Assembly: GCA_963762435.1 (NCBI GenBank)
Contig: CAVXLN010000034.1
Span: 1-64,000, forward strand
Source of the DNA: JAXDMU01 sp963762435
GTDB taxonomy: Bacteria; Pseudomonadota; Alphaproteobacteria; ATCC43930; CGMCC-115725
DNA: 64,000 bases
Reading direction: 5' to 3'
Shown here: positions 42,460-51,431 of the stretch, in pieces
How positions within the stretch are numbered: the stretch's first letter is position 1
How the letters are laid out: each line of letters starts with the position of its first letter
Notes under the pieces: model-generated
Told to the model about the DNA's origin: nothing
The model's input: only the letters and a program-made list of their open reading frames with translations
The model's database searches: none
Position numbers and translations under genes: made by a program

Positions 42460-43260
42460 GTGAGTATAGAGACACTGATTGCGGTGACGCCGGCGCCGCG
42501 AACGCGCGCGACCCTCGCGGCAGAGTTGCAGAGCGTGGGCCTGCGGCCCGGCAACAGCTTGATTTTGCACTCTTCGCTGAGCGCGCTCGGCTGGGTTTCG
42601 GGTGGCGCCGTCGCCGTCATCGAGGCGATTCTCGATACGATCGGTCTCGAGGGCACGCTGGTCATGCCGGCCTTCTCCGCCGATCTCAGCGATCCCGCCC
42701 ATTGGCACCGGCCGCCCGTGCCGCCGGACTGGCAGGAAACGATCCGGACGACGATGCCGGCCTTCGACCCGGCGCGCACGCCGACCGCGAACATGGGCGC
42801 CATTCCCGAGCTCTTTCGAACCTGGCCTGGTGTGCGGCGCAGCGCCCATCCGCTGCATTCCTTCGCGGCTTTCGGCCCTGCGGCCGAGGCGATCACCGGC
42901 CCCTGCCCGCTCGAGGATCCGTTCGGCGAGGCCTCGCCGCTGGCACGGCTCTATGCGCTCGATGCCCATATCCTGCTGCTCGGCGTCGGTTACGATCGCT
43001 GTACCGCCCTCCATCTCGCCGAGCGGCGCGCGCGGCCCGAGGCCGAGCCGGAGGAGACCGGTGCCCCGATGCTGATCGACGGGGTACGGCGATGGGTTCC
43101 CTATCGCGTGCCGCCCTATGATTCGGATCCGTTTCCGGCCGTCGGCGCCCTCATGGAAGTGCCGGGGCTGGTCACGATCGGCCAAATCGGCTCGGCCGAG
43201 GCCCGGTTCATGCGGCTTCGCCAAGCGGTCGACTTCGCCGTGCCGCATCTCGCTCCCTGA
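42460..43260 (+). CDS. AAC(3)-family N-acetyltransferase
   Basis: The 266-residue protein belongs to the aminoglycoside 3-N-acetyltransferase/FrbF fold. It has SLILHSSLSALGWVSGGAVA near the start, GTLVMPAFSADLSDP, the RTPTANMGAIPELFRTWPGV loop, RSAHPLHSFAAFGP and LLGVGYDRCTALHLAE. The start is a GTG at 42,460. Members acetylate aminoglycosides or other amines; genomic copies in environmental bacteria often have unknown substrates. Resistance cannot be concluded from sequence alone. Confidence 0.88.
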   Translation: MSIETLIAVTPAPRTRATLAAELQSVGLRPGNSLILHSSLSALGWVSGGAVAVIEAILDTIGLEGTLVMPAFSADLSDPAHWHRPPVPPDWQETIRTTMPAFDPARTPTANMGAIPELFRTWPGVRRSAHPLHSFAAFGPAAEAITGPCPLEDPFGEASPLARLYALDAHILLLGVGYDRCTALHLAERRARPEAEPEETGAPMLIDGVRRWVPYRVPPYDSDPFPAVGALMEVPGLVTIGQIGSAEARFMRLRQAVDFAVPHLAP

Positions 43261-43297
43261 TAGGCCGTTGCGCGGAAGGAATGTCTTTGTCCCGCAA

Positions 43298-44743
43298 CTA
43301 TGGCGCGGTTTGCTGCTCGATGCGCTTCAACTCAGCCGCAGCCATATTTTGGTATAAGTCACTGCGATCTTGATCCGCAGCCTTGTGAAGCCAGATCAGC
43401 GCTTGGCCGGTGTCTCTCGGCACTCCTCTTCCCTCTTCGTATCGAGTGCCGAGCTCATACTGCCCGGCAGAACTCCCCTGCTCCGCCGCTTTCCGATACC
43501 ACGCTACCGCTTGGGTCTCGTCCCTCGGCACTTTCACGCCGATCTGATATTGCAGCCCCAAGCTAAATAAGGCCGGTGCATAGCCTTGATCAGCCGATTT
43601 TCGGAGCCATTCAAGCCCTTGGCCATCGTCCTTCGGAGAACCAAAGAGGCCGGAGAAGTACGTACTACTGAGACTGAACTGACTTTTCGCATCTCCGTGC
43701 TCCGCGGATTTGCGAAGCCAGGCATTGTACTGACCAATATCTTGCGGGACGCCATAGCCCATGAAATACATCGCGGCGAGGTTGGCCTCGGCGGCGGGAT
43801 TGCTCTGCTCGGCCGCCTTGCGGAACCAATCAACGGCCTTCGCATAGTCCCTGAGCACACCATTCGCGTCGCCGTAAATCTGGCCCAGATCATTTTGGGC
43901 TTGAGCATTGCCCTGCTCTGCATGCTGCCGGAGCGAATCGAGATCGGACGGCGCGGGGGTCGGCGAGGCAGACGCATTTTTAAGCTCGTCGATACTTCTT
44001 TTAGCCTGAACTTCCATAAAGCCGCCTGCCTCGGCGGCCTTTCTATACCAAGCGATCGCCTCCCCCTTATCCTTGGAGACAGACAGGCCTTGAGCGTACA
44101 TCGTCGCGATTTCGTATTGTGCGCCGTGATCGCCCCGGTCGGCCGCTTTGCGATACCAGACGAACGACTGGGCATAATTTTGAGGGACGCCATCGCCGGT
44201 GCCGTAGATTGCGCCGAGCTTCGTCATAGATCGGACGTTACCCTGCTCGGCGGATTTTCGGAACCACATCAGGGCCTCGGCACCGTCCTTCGGCACGCCG
44301 AAGAGAAGACCGGTCGAGTACAAATTGGCGAGAGCCGCTTGGCTCTGGTCGTCACCCTGTTCAGCCGCCTTGCGCAACCATGCGAGGCCCTGAGCGGAGT
44401 CACACGCAACGGCCGCGTTTCCGAACAGATATGTCATGCCCAGACGCGCCTGGGCGTCGATATCGCCACGTTCTGCGGCTTTTCGAAACCAAACGATCGC
44501 CTGAGCCTCGTCCTTCGGTCCTATTTGCCCCTTCTCGTAGATGAGACCGAGCTTTCTTTCAGCCTCGGCGTTCCCCTCCTCTGCAAGCGGCCGCCATAGA
44601 TTCGCTGCGGTAACATAATCCCCTTTGTCATAGGCTGAGGATCCATCTTCCAGGGCACCGCCGAAGGCAGGAGCTACGGTCGCCAGCAACAAGGCTGAGA
44701 CGAGAGCAACCGATCGGCTCAATCGAAAATGTCCTTCAACCAT
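43298..44743 (-). CDS. Exported Sel1-repeat protein
   Basis: After a signal peptide (VALVSALLLATVAPAFGGA) the 481-residue protein is made of about ten Sel1-like repeats of 36 residues, for example LGLIYEKGQIGPKDEAQAIV with WFRKAAERGD. The repeats fall in two blocks of five separated by a Ser/Pro linker (KNASASPTPAPSDLDSLRQH) near residue 250. Sel1 repeats are alpha-alpha solenoids that scaffold protein interactions, often in the periplasm. It is convergent with the AAC(3) gene. No catalytic domain is attached. Confidence 0.9.
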   Translation of the reverse strand: MVEGHFRLSRSVALVSALLLATVAPAFGGALEDGSSAYDKGDYVTAANLWRPLAEEGNAEAERKLGLIYEKGQIGPKDEAQAIVWFRKAAERGDIDAQARLGMTYLFGNAAVACDSAQGLAWLRKAAEQGDDQSQAALANLYSTGLLFGVPKDGAEALMWFRKSAEQGNVRSMTKLGAIYGTGDGVPQNYAQSFVWYRKAADRGDHGAQYEIATMYAQGLSVSKDKGEAIAWYRKAAEAGGFMEVQAKRSIDELKNASASPTPAPSDLDSLRQHAEQGNAQAQNDLGQIYGDANGVLRDYAKAVDWFRKAAEQSNPAAEANLAAMYFMGYGVPQDIGQYNAWLRKSAEHGDAKSQFSLSSTYFSGLFGSPKDDGQGLEWLRKSADQGYAPALFSLGLQYQIGVKVPRDETQAVAWYRKAAEQGSSAGQYELGTRYEEGRGVPRDTGQALIWLHKAADQDRSDLYQNMAAAELKRIEQQTAP

Positions 44744-44867
44744 GCCCTAGCCTTCGGTTCTAACTTGCGCGCAGAAATTGCCACAAAGCGGGCTGGCCAG
44801 GAAGGGATTGGGCTTGTTCGGGGCAGGCCTGAAGCGCGCGCACCTGATTTCAGGCAGGATGCGGGTA

Positions 44868-44928
44868 CTGGCGACCCCGGCAGGGCTCGAACCTGAAACC
44901 CCCAGCTTAGCAGGCCGGTGTCTATCCA
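44868..44928 (-). pseudogene. Partial, degenerate tRNA-Arg copy (3' part only)
   Basis: These 61 bases match the 3' part of the complete tRNA-Arg at 44,997-45,073, with three mismatches and one missing base, then the similarity stops. The 5' acceptor and D-arm are absent, so no cloverleaf forms. One change turns the anticodon position from TCT to GCT. The encoded CCA is retained. Confidence 0.75.
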
Positions 44929-44996
44929 CCGAGACTCTTTCAGTGGAGCGGGCAGGATGTCCGCCCCACTTTGTTTCTAGCGAGAGCTTGAGATGC

Positions 44997-45073
44997 TGGC
45001 GACCCCGGCAGGGCTCGAACCTGCAACCCCCGGCTTAGAAGGCCGGTGTTCTATCCAGTTGAACTACGGGGCC
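44997..45073 (-). tRNA. tRNA-Arg (TCT)
   Basis: On the minus strand the acceptor GGCCCCG pairs with CGGGGTC (one G-T pair), the anticodon loop is CTTCTAA (anticodon TCT), the T-arm has GGTTCGAGCC, and CCA is encoded at 44,997-44,999. A degenerate 3' copy lies 128 bases downstream in the tRNA's direction. Confidence 0.95.
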
Positions 45074-45081
45074 AATTCCGC

Positions 45082-45378
45082 TCAGCGAATCCGGTCGAAG
45101 CGGAAATTATCGGCATAGGCCTTGGGCTTCAATGTCCGGCTACGCGGCTGCTCGACCGAATAATCCAGCCCTTCCTTCTCGGCAAAGGCCGTCGCCTCCT
45201 CGAGCGTATCGAAATGGAGCCGCACCTCGTTGAGCGTATCGGCGGCGCTGATCCAACCCATCAGCGGATCGGGCAGGCGCTTCGTCACCTGCTCATATTC
45301 GATGACCCATTGCTTGGTGCTGGCGAGGCCGGAAGACATCGCGGTCTTGGCAGGGCGCCGAATGCGGGCGAGCGGCAT
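45082..45378 (-). CDS. NDUFS4-like accessory subunit of NADH:ubiquinone oxidoreductase
   Basis: The 98-residue protein matches the ETC complex I subunit conserved region: MPLARIRRPAKTAMSSGLA, KQWVIEYEQVTKRLPDPLMG, AADTLNEVRLHFDTLEEATA, and a basic end with PKAYADNF. NDUFS4 (18-kDa) homologues occur in alphaproteobacteria and mitochondria and stabilise the NADH-dehydrogenase module of complex I. The gene is alone between tRNA-Arg and tRNA-Pro, away from any nuo operon. Confidence 0.88.
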   Translation of the reverse strand: MPLARIRRPAKTAMSSGLASTKQWVIEYEQVTKRLPDPLMGWISAADTLNEVRLHFDTLEEATAFAEKEGLDYSVEQPRSRTLKPKAYADNFRFDRIR

Positions 45379-45419
45379 GAATCCTCCACTGGGTCGGGCA
45401 GCGGGTCTGGCGAAATCTC

Positions 45420-45496
45420 TGGTCGGGGCGACATGATTCGAACATGCGACTTCCAGTTCCCAAAACTGGCGCTCTACCAGGCTGAGCTACGCCCCG
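45420..45496 (-). tRNA. tRNA-Pro (TGG)
   Basis: On the minus strand the acceptor CGGGGCG pairs with CGCCCCG, the anticodon loop is TTTGGGA (anticodon TGG), the T-arm has TGTTCGAATCA, and CCA is encoded at 45,420-45,422. Confidence 0.95.
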
Positions 45497-45740
45497 ACCG
45501 CGGGACATTCGTTTAAAGCTTTCCGCCCATGCGCGCAACCGCTCCGGTGGTGCCGCACTCGTCCCACCAAATCCTCGTATCCTCCAATAAATATCAAATA
45601 CGATCAAATGATCCCAATTTGGATCCTTCGATCTTCTCGAAAAGGATAAGACAATATTAGCGAGTTTAGGGGCATCTTTCCTTTTCTATTCTTTATTTTC
45701 CGCTATGATCCCTAAGTGGGATGGGAGTTGGAGCAGGATT

Positions 45741-46454
45741 ATGGGTTCCATCGCTGAATTCGAGCAGTGGATCGAGCGTCCGGATCGAGATTTCGAGGCA
45801 GCACCGGCAGCTCGGTTCCTTGAGGTCTATAACCGGCAGCTGCGCCGGGCACTTCCCGCCATGGAAGATTGGTGGGTGTTCGGCGGCTTTATCACCGAGC
45901 TCGAGGGGCCGGAAGACCGCATGGCGGCCGAGGCGCTGCTGAAATGCGTCATGGAGTCGGACGCACCCGGCAGCGTGATTTTCGACCGGCTTTGCATGGC
46001 GCTCGAGGCTTATGCGCTGCCCGGCTGGGTCCGGCGCATGGGGGCCGACGGGGCCGAGACGCTCTCGGCACTCCATCCCAACCAGACCGGTGCGCGGCTG
46101 GCCGCACTGGCGGCCCTCGCCGAGCCGCTGGGCTGGGATGTCGGTGCCGATCTCGAGGCGACCGGCTTCGCCAGCCTGATCACGACCTGGTATTTCGACT
46201 CGCCCAATTACGGCGCCCGCCATTCGATCCAGGTGCGCGCCGGCAAGCCGCGCTTCGGCGATGCGGCGACGAGCCCGGCCGCGATCGATTTCGTGGTCGA
46301 TATCGATTTCACGCTCGGCCAGGATGAGCCGGGCGAAGCAGCCATGCGCCGGGCAGTTGCCCAACTTGTTCGCCTGACTGAAGCGGCCGCGTCATCGACC
46401 GTGCTCGTCGATCTCAGTCTGCGCCGCCGGCTCGACGCGCTGCGCCGGATCTGA
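45741..46454 (+). CDS. Hypothetical protein
   Basis: From the ATG at 45,741 (MGSIAEFEQWIERPDRDFEA) the protein is 237 residues. It is soluble and Trp-rich early (AMEDWWVFGGFITELEG), with a middle LAALAEPLGWDVGADLEATG and a beta-strand end (AIDFVVDIDFTLGQDEPGEA, SSTVLVDLSLRRRLDALRRI). No domain is recognised. An ATG 36 bases upstream is possible. It is followed by an unrelated small gene, 133 bases away. Confidence 0.7.
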   Translation: MGSIAEFEQWIERPDRDFEAAPAARFLEVYNRQLRRALPAMEDWWVFGGFITELEGPEDRMAAEALLKCVMESDAPGSVIFDRLCMALEAYALPGWVRRMGADGAETLSALHPNQTGARLAALAALAEPLGWDVGADLEATGFASLITTWYFDSPNYGARHSIQVRAGKPRFGDAATSPAAIDFVVDIDFTLGQDEPGEAAMRRAVAQLVRLTEAAASSTVLVDLSLRRRLDALRRI

Positions 46455-46587
46455 ACCTAGCCTAGATAGGCTGTTAACCTTGCTTGGCTTGAACCTGTCG
46501 TCCGGCACTGATACTGATTTCTGCAGGATCAGGGGTTCAGCACCGGCGAGCGCCTAACGCGCCGATCGGCCGAGGAGAAGTCGAAAC

Positions 46588-47076
46588 ATGGCGCAGCTGA
46601 CCATCGCCACGCTCTATGAGCGCTTCGCTCATGCGGAAGCGGCCATTCGCGATCTGATCGCGCACGGACTGGCGCAAGGCGAGATCGGCATTCTCGCGCA
46701 CAACCCCAATCACGAGGATGGCGGCATGGAGCGGACCGGCGAACTGTGCCCGGGCGCCCGCTTCGTCGAGCTGCCGGAGGCCGGTCCTGCCATTGCCGGC
46801 GGTGCCATGCTGGCGCTGATCGACCGAGTGCCGACCGGCTTTCGCCGGGCGCTCGGCACGGCCGGCATTCCACCGGCCCAGGCCGAGCTCTATGCCGACG
46901 GCGTGCGCTGCGGCGGCACGTTGGTGACGATCCGCGCCGGCGACGAGGCAAGCGAGATCGCACGCGCCGCTCTCGATCGGCACAAGCCGATCGATATCAC
47001 CAGCCGCCGCCTGTCGACCGAGACGCCGATGCCGAAGCGCCCCTCCTCCCTGACGCGGTTGCTGACCCAGCGTTGA
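46588..47076 (+). CDS. Hypothetical protein, general stress protein 17M-like
   Basis: The 162-residue protein has a strong ribosome-binding site (GAGGAGAAG) before its ATG. It begins with a ferredoxin-like element (LTIATLYERFAHAEAAIRDL) as in YflT/DUF1269 heat-inducible proteins. A Gly/Ala-rich middle (IAGGAMLALIDRVPTGFRRA) follows, then GVRCGGTLVTIRAGDEA, and a basic tail. The resemblance to stress proteins with a Gly-zipper centre is moderate. A palindrome just after the stop may end its transcript before queA. Confidence 0.65.
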   Translation: MAQLTIATLYERFAHAEAAIRDLIAHGLAQGEIGILAHNPNHEDGGMERTGELCPGARFVELPEAGPAIAGGAMLALIDRVPTGFRRALGTAGIPPAQAELYADGVRCGGTLVTIRAGDEASEIARAALDRHKPIDITSRRLSTETPMPKRPSSLTRLLTQR

Positions 47077-47085
47077 CGCGCTACT

Positions 47086-47110
47086 CCCTCTCCCGCCAGG
47101 CGGGAGAGGG
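47086..47110. terminator. GC-rich palindrome between the 17M-like gene and queA
   Basis: CCCTCTCCCGCC-A-GGCGGGAGAGGG is a perfect 12-bp inverted repeat starting 10 bases after the stop, followed by GTTACT. It may be an intrinsic terminator or one of the dispersed CTCTCCCGCC palindromes of alphaproteobacteria. Confidence 0.6.
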
Positions 47111-47137
47111 GTTACTCAATCGGCCTTTCTGCTCTTC

Positions 47138-48173
47138 ATGCGTGTCGACGAATTCGATTTCGAGCTGCCGCCCCATCTGATCGCCCAACGCCCGGTCGAG
47201 CCGCGCGATGCGGCGCGGCTGCTGCGCGTGACGCAGGACCGGCTCGAAGATGAGACGGTGCGGCATCTGCCGGGCTTGCTCGAGCCTGGCGATTGCCTCG
47301 TCTTCAACGATACGCGCGTGGTACCGGCGCGGCTCACGGGCCGGCGCGGCGACGCGAAGATCTCGGTGACGCTGCATCAGCCGCTCGAGGACGGTGTCTG
47401 GCGCGTCTTCGCCAAGCCGGCGAAACGCCTCCGGCCCGGCGACCGCGTTCAATTCACCGAGGATTTCGCGGCCGATGTGCTGGCCAAGGAGGATGACGGC
47501 GAGATCGTGCTGCGCTTCAACCGCCAGGGTGCCATGCTTTTCGAGGCACTCCATCGCCATGGCGCCATCCCGCTGCCGCCCTATATTCGCGGCGGCGTCG
47601 CCGACGAGCGCGATCTGGTGGATTACCAGACGCTCTTCGCCGAGAAGGAAGGGGCGGTTGCGGCACCCACGGCAGCGCTCCATTTTACACCCGAGCTGAT
47701 GGCGGCGCTCGCACAGCGCGGCGTGCGCACGGCGCTGCTGACGCTGCATGTCGGCGCCGGCACGTTCCTGCCGGTGCAGGGCCGAGGATACGGAAGATCA
47801 TGTCATGCACGAGGAGATCGGCATTCTGACCGAGGCGACGGCGGCGGCGATCAACAGCGCCAAGGCTCAAGGCGGCCGGATCGTCGCGGTCGGCACGACC
47901 AGCTTGCGCCTGCTCGAAACCGCGGCGCGGCCGGACGGCGTGCTCGAACCCTTCCTGGGATCGACCGGGATCTTCATCACGCCGGGCTATCGCTTCAAGA
48001 TCGTCGATCGGCTGCTGACCAATTTCCATCTGCCGCGCTCGACTTTGTTCATGCTGGTCTCGGCCTTCGCCGGGCTCGAGCGCATGAAGACGGCCTATCG
48101 CCACGCGATGGAATCCGACTACCGCTTCTATTCCTATGGCGATTGCTGCCTCATCGACCGGTCGGCGCCATGA
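47138..48173 (+). CDS. queA: tRNA preQ1(34) S-adenosylmethionine ribosyltransferase-isomerase (one frameshift)
   Basis: QueA transfers the ribosyl group of SAM to preQ1 in tRNA to make epoxyqueuosine. The N-terminal frame shows MRVDEFDFELPPHLIAQRP, FNDTRVVPARLTGRR, HRHGAIPLPPYIRG and TALLTLHVGAGTFLPVQ. A frame change at about 47,780, where a G run appears one base too long (CAGGGCC for expected CAGGCC), leads to EDTEDHVMHEEIGILTEA, GTTSLRLLETAA, TPGYRFKIVDRLLTNFHLP and YSYGDCCLI. One homopolymer error explains the break. The gene begins the que operon; its stop overlaps the tgt start (ATGA). Confidence 0.92.
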
Positions 48174-49315
48174 CGGAATTCGGCTTCCGGCTGATGGGCG
48201 AGGACGGGTCGGCGCGGCGGGGCCGCATCGCGACGGCGCATGGCACGATCGAGACGCCTGCCTTCATGCCGGTCGGCACGGCCGGCACGGTCAAGGGCAT
48301 GCTGCCCGAAGCGGTGGCAGCGACCGGGGCCGAGATCATGCTCGGCAACACCTATCATCTGATGCTGCGGCCGGGCGCCGAGCGGGTCGAGCAGCTGGGC
48401 GGGCTTGCATAAATTCATGAACTGGCGCCGGCCGATCCTGACCGATTCCGGCGGCTTCCAGGTCATGTCGCTGAGCGGGCTGCGCGAGCTCGACCGAGCA
48501 AGGCGTCACCTTCCGCTCGCATCTCGACGGCTCGGCCCATCAGCTGACGCCGGAAGCGCTCGATCGAGATCCAGCATATGCTCGATGCCGACATCACCAT
48601 GGTGCTCGACGAATGCACGCCGCATCCGGCGACCGAGACGCAGACGGAAGTCTCGCTCGCGCTGTCGATGCGCTGGGCCGAGCGCTCGAAGACGCGCCTT
48701 CGTCGACGCGGCCGGGCTATGGCCTGTTCGGCATCGTCCAGGGCGGCATCTATCCCGATCTCAGCGACCCGCTCGGTCGACGGCGCTGACCGCCATCGGC
48801 TTCGACGGCTATGCCGTCGGCGGCCTGGCGGTCGGCGAAGGGCAGGAGATGATGTTCCGCGTGCTCGAGCATACGGCACCGGCGCTGCCGAACGACCGGC
48901 CGCGCTATCTGATGGGCGTCGGCACGCCCGCCGATCTCGTCGGCGCGGTCGCGCGCGGCATCGACATGTTCGATTGCGTCATGCCGACCCGCTCGGGCCG
49001 CACCGGCGCAGGCCTTCACCCGGCGCGGCAAGGTCAATCTCCGCAACGCGCGCCATCTCGACGATCCGCGCCCGCTCGACGAGGCGTGCCGCTGCCCCGC
49101 CTGCAGCCAGTTCAGCCGCGCCTATCTGCATCATCTGTTCCGCGCCGAGGAAATGCTGGGGCCGATGCTGCTGACCTGGCATAATCTGCACCTACTATCA
49201 GGATCTGATGGCCGGCATGCGCGACGCGATCGAGACGGGCCGTTTCGCGGATTTCGCCGCTGATTTCGAGCAGCACCAGGCCGAGGGCGACGTGGCGCCG
49301 ATCGAGGGAGCATGA
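48170..49315 (+). pseudogene. tgt: Queuine/preQ1 tRNA-guanine transglycosylase, interrupted by about eight indels
   Basis: Tgt exchanges guanine-34 for preQ1 in GUN-anticodon tRNAs. All the family landmarks are present but in changing frames: GTAGTVKGMLPEAVAATGAE, KFMNWRRPILTDSGGFQVMS (catalytic Asp), EQGVTFRSHLDGSAHQLTPE, GYGLFGIVQGGIYPDL, IGFDGYAVGGLAVGEGQEM, IDMFDCVMPTRSGRTG (second Asp) and the zinc site CRCPACSQFSRAYLHHLFRA. Frame breaks fall near 48,405, 48,490, 48,558, 48,692, 48,708, 48,775, 49,010 and 49,190, mostly extra single bases. The conserved protein text argues for read errors rather than a decayed gene. It overlaps queA and queF by ATGA. Confidence 0.85.
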
Positions 49316-49773
49316 GCGAGGATTATTCCGGCCTGACCCAGCTCGGCCATGCGACGGCGCTGCCCGCCTCGCCCGAGGCGGCCGTGATCGAGAAGGTGCC
49401 GAACCCGGAGCCGGCGCACCCCTATCTGGTGCGTTTCACGGCACCCGAATTCACCTCGCTCTGCCCGATCACCGGCCAGCCGGATTTCGCGCATCTGGTG
49501 ATCGACTATGTGCCGGGCGCGTTTCTGGTCGAGAGCAAGTCGCTGAAGCTGTATCTCGGCGCCTTCCGCAATCACGGCGCCTTTCACGAGGCCTGCACGG
49601 TCGGCATCGCGCGCCGGCTGGTGCAGGAGATCGAGCCGCAATGGCTCCGGATCGGCGGCTATTGGTATCCGCGCGGCGGCATGCCGATCGACGTCTTCTA
49701 CCAGACGGGACCGGCGCCGGACGGCCTCTGGCTGCCGGATCAGGGTGTCGCCCCCTATCGTGGACGCGGCTGA
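49312..49773 (+). CDS. queF: NADPH-dependent 7-cyano-7-deazaguanine (preQ0) reductase
   Basis: This 153-residue protein is the short (YkvM-type) QueF that reduces the nitrile preQ0 to preQ1. Cys51 in EFTSLCPITGQPDFAHL forms the thioimide with the substrate, and SKSLKLYLGAFRNHGAFHE is the QueF NADPH-binding motif. The ATG overlaps the tgt stop. In pathway order it acts before tgt, even though it lies after it on the map. Confidence 0.96.
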   Translation: MSEDYSGLTQLGHATALPASPEAAVIEKVPNPEPAHPYLVRFTAPEFTSLCPITGQPDFAHLVIDYVPGAFLVESKSLKLYLGAFRNHGAFHEACTVGIARRLVQEIEPQWLRIGGYWYPRGGMPIDVFYQTGPAPDGLWLPDQGVAPYRGRG

Positions 49774-50887
49774 GCTGAAGCAGGCGCTCACGGAGCGCGC
49801 GCTTGAGCTGGGCTTCGACATCGTCCGGGTGGCGCCGGCCGCTCTCGCCCCCGAGATCGGTGCTGGGCTCGAAGCCTATCTGGCGGCCGGTCACCATGGC
49901 GACATGGCATGGCTGGCGCGCGAGCCCGAACGGCGCGGCCATCCGCGCGGGCTTTGGCCCGAGGCGCGCTCGGCCGTCATGCTCGGCGTCAATTACGGGC
50001 CGGAGACGAACCCGCTTGACAGGTTACCTGATCCCGGGCGCGGGATAATCTCGGTCTATGCCCAGGGCAGCGATTATCACGATGTGATCAAGAAGCGGCT
50101 GAAGGAGCTGGGCCGCTGGTTTCACGCGCTCTCCGGCGCCGAGCTCAAGATCTTCGTCGATACCGCGCCGGTGATGGAAAAGCCGCTCGCCCAGGCTGCC
50201 GGCATCGGCTGGCAAGGCAAGCACACCAACCTCGTCTCGCGCGAATTCGGCTCGTGGCTGTTCCTGGGCGCGCTCTTCACCGCCGCCGAGCTGCCGCCCG
50301 ACCCGCCCGAGAGCGATCATTGCGGCCAGTGCCGCGCCTGCCTCGACGCCTGCCCGACCCGGGCCTTCCCCGCACCCTATCAGCTCGATGCAAGACGCTG
50401 CATCTCCTACCTCACGATCGAGCATAAGGGCCCGATCCCGATCGAGTTCCGTGCCGCGATCGGCAACCGCATCTATGGCTGCGACGACTGTCTGGCCGTC
50501 TGCCCCTGGAACAAATTCGCCAGCCGAACGAGCGAGATCGCGTTCCATGCGCGCGCGGAATTGACGACGCCGTTGCTGGCCGAGCTGGCAGCTCTCGATG
50601 ATGCGGGTTTCCGCGCTCTTTTCCGCGGCTCGCCGATCAAGCGCATCGGGCGCGACCGGTTCCTGCGCAACGTGCTGCTGGCGCTGGGGAATTCGGGCGA
50701 GCCGGGCATGGCGGCTGCCGTGGCGCCACATCTCGACGACCCCTCGCCGCTCGTCCGCGGCATGGCGGTCTGGGCGTTGGGACGGCTCGATCGGGAGCGG
50801 TTAGGCGCGATGCCCGCCGATGAATCCGATGCCGATGTTGTAGGCGAGTGGGGTACTGCAACCGGTGGAACGGCCGCTCAGGCCTGA
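49745..50887 (+). CDS. queG: Epoxyqueuosine reductase
   Basis: QueG uses cobalamin and two [4Fe-4S] clusters to reduce epoxyqueuosine-tRNA to queuosine-tRNA, the last step. Visible are VFVDTAPVMEKPLAQAAG-like text (IFVDTAPVMEKPLAQAAGI), IGWQGKHTNLVSREFGSW, the cluster ligands CGQCRACLDACPTRAFP and CDDCLAVCPWNKFA, and C-terminal HEAT-like helices. The GTG at 49,745 overlaps queF by 29 bases; a GTG at 49,760 is an alternative. Its last 87 bases overlap the convergent DUF192 gene, so one of the two 3' ends may be affected by an indel. Confidence 0.94.
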   Translation: MSPPIVDAAELKQALTERALELGFDIVRVAPAALAPEIGAGLEAYLAAGHHGDMAWLAREPERRGHPRGLWPEARSAVMLGVNYGPETNPLDRLPDPGRGIISVYAQGSDYHDVIKKRLKELGRWFHALSGAELKIFVDTAPVMEKPLAQAAGIGWQGKHTNLVSREFGSWLFLGALFTAAELPPDPPESDHCGQCRACLDACPTRAFPAPYQLDARRCISYLTIEHKGPIPIEFRAAIGNRIYGCDDCLAVCPWNKFASRTSEIAFHARAELTTPLLAELAALDDAGFRALFRGSPIKRIGRDRFLRNVLLALGNSGEPGMAAAVAPHLDDPSPLVRGMAVWALGRLDRERLGAMPADESDADVVGEWGTATGGTAAQA

Positions 50888-51340
50888 CCCCGTCACCTTG
50901 TCGCCCTTCTTGATGCCGAGCCGGGAAACAATACCGCCATTCAGCTCGATGACATATTTGGCCGGGCCGTCGGACGAGATCGTATCGCGCGAGAAAGGGA
51001 CGGCGCGCTCATGGATGCCGGTGATCATCCCGCACGAATCGAGGAACAGCATGTCGAGCGGGATGACCGTGTTCTCCATCCACATGGCGAGAGGCTGCGG
51101 CGTATCCCAGACGAAGATCATGCCGGCATCGGCCGGCATCTGGCGCCGGAACATCAGCCCTTGCTCGCGCTGGGCGTCGCTGACGGCCAGCTCGATCGTG
51201 AATTTGTGGGCGCCATTGGCGGACGTGATCGTGATCTCGCCCTTGTCGAAGGTCGAGAGCTTCGCATCGCCGGCCGCCATGAGCAGCGGCAGGACGAGGA
51301 TGAGGGCGAGAAAGCGGAGAGCGCGCATGGCGCTCGACAT
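50801..51340 (-). CDS. DUF192 exported protein
   Basis: The 179-residue protein has an N-terminal hydrophobic export segment (LRFLALILVLPLLMAAGDA). The DUF192 domain follows: FTIELAVSDAQREQGLMFRR, GMIFVWDTPQPLAMWMENTV, PLDMLFLDSCGMITGIHE and VIELNGGIVSRLGIKKGDK. The function of the family is not established; the domain is a small beta-sandwich. Beyond GDKVTG, where DUF192 proteins normally end, about 27 more residues run into queG on the opposite strand. An indel may have removed the true stop. Confidence 0.85.
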   Translation of the reverse strand: MSSAMRALRFLALILVLPLLMAAGDAKLSTFDKGEITITSANGAHKFTIELAVSDAQREQGLMFRRQMPADAGMIFVWDTPQPLAMWMENTVIPLDMLFLDSCGMITGIHERAVPFSRDTISSDGPAKYVIELNGGIVSRLGIKKGDKVTGSGLSGRSTGCSTPLAYNIGIGFIGGHRA

Positions 51341-51431
51341 ATCGCGCCGTCCCTAGGGCTGTAAACAGGCATAAAGCGCGCAACCCGGCGATCGGGTGGC
51401 GTCAACGCCTCGTGTCGGCTAGGTTGCGGCC

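Noticed and set aside
42460..43260. Calling the AAC(3) homologue an aminoglycoside resistance gene
   Set aside because: Fold and motifs support the family only; chromosomal members often act on other substrates, and no resistance context is present.
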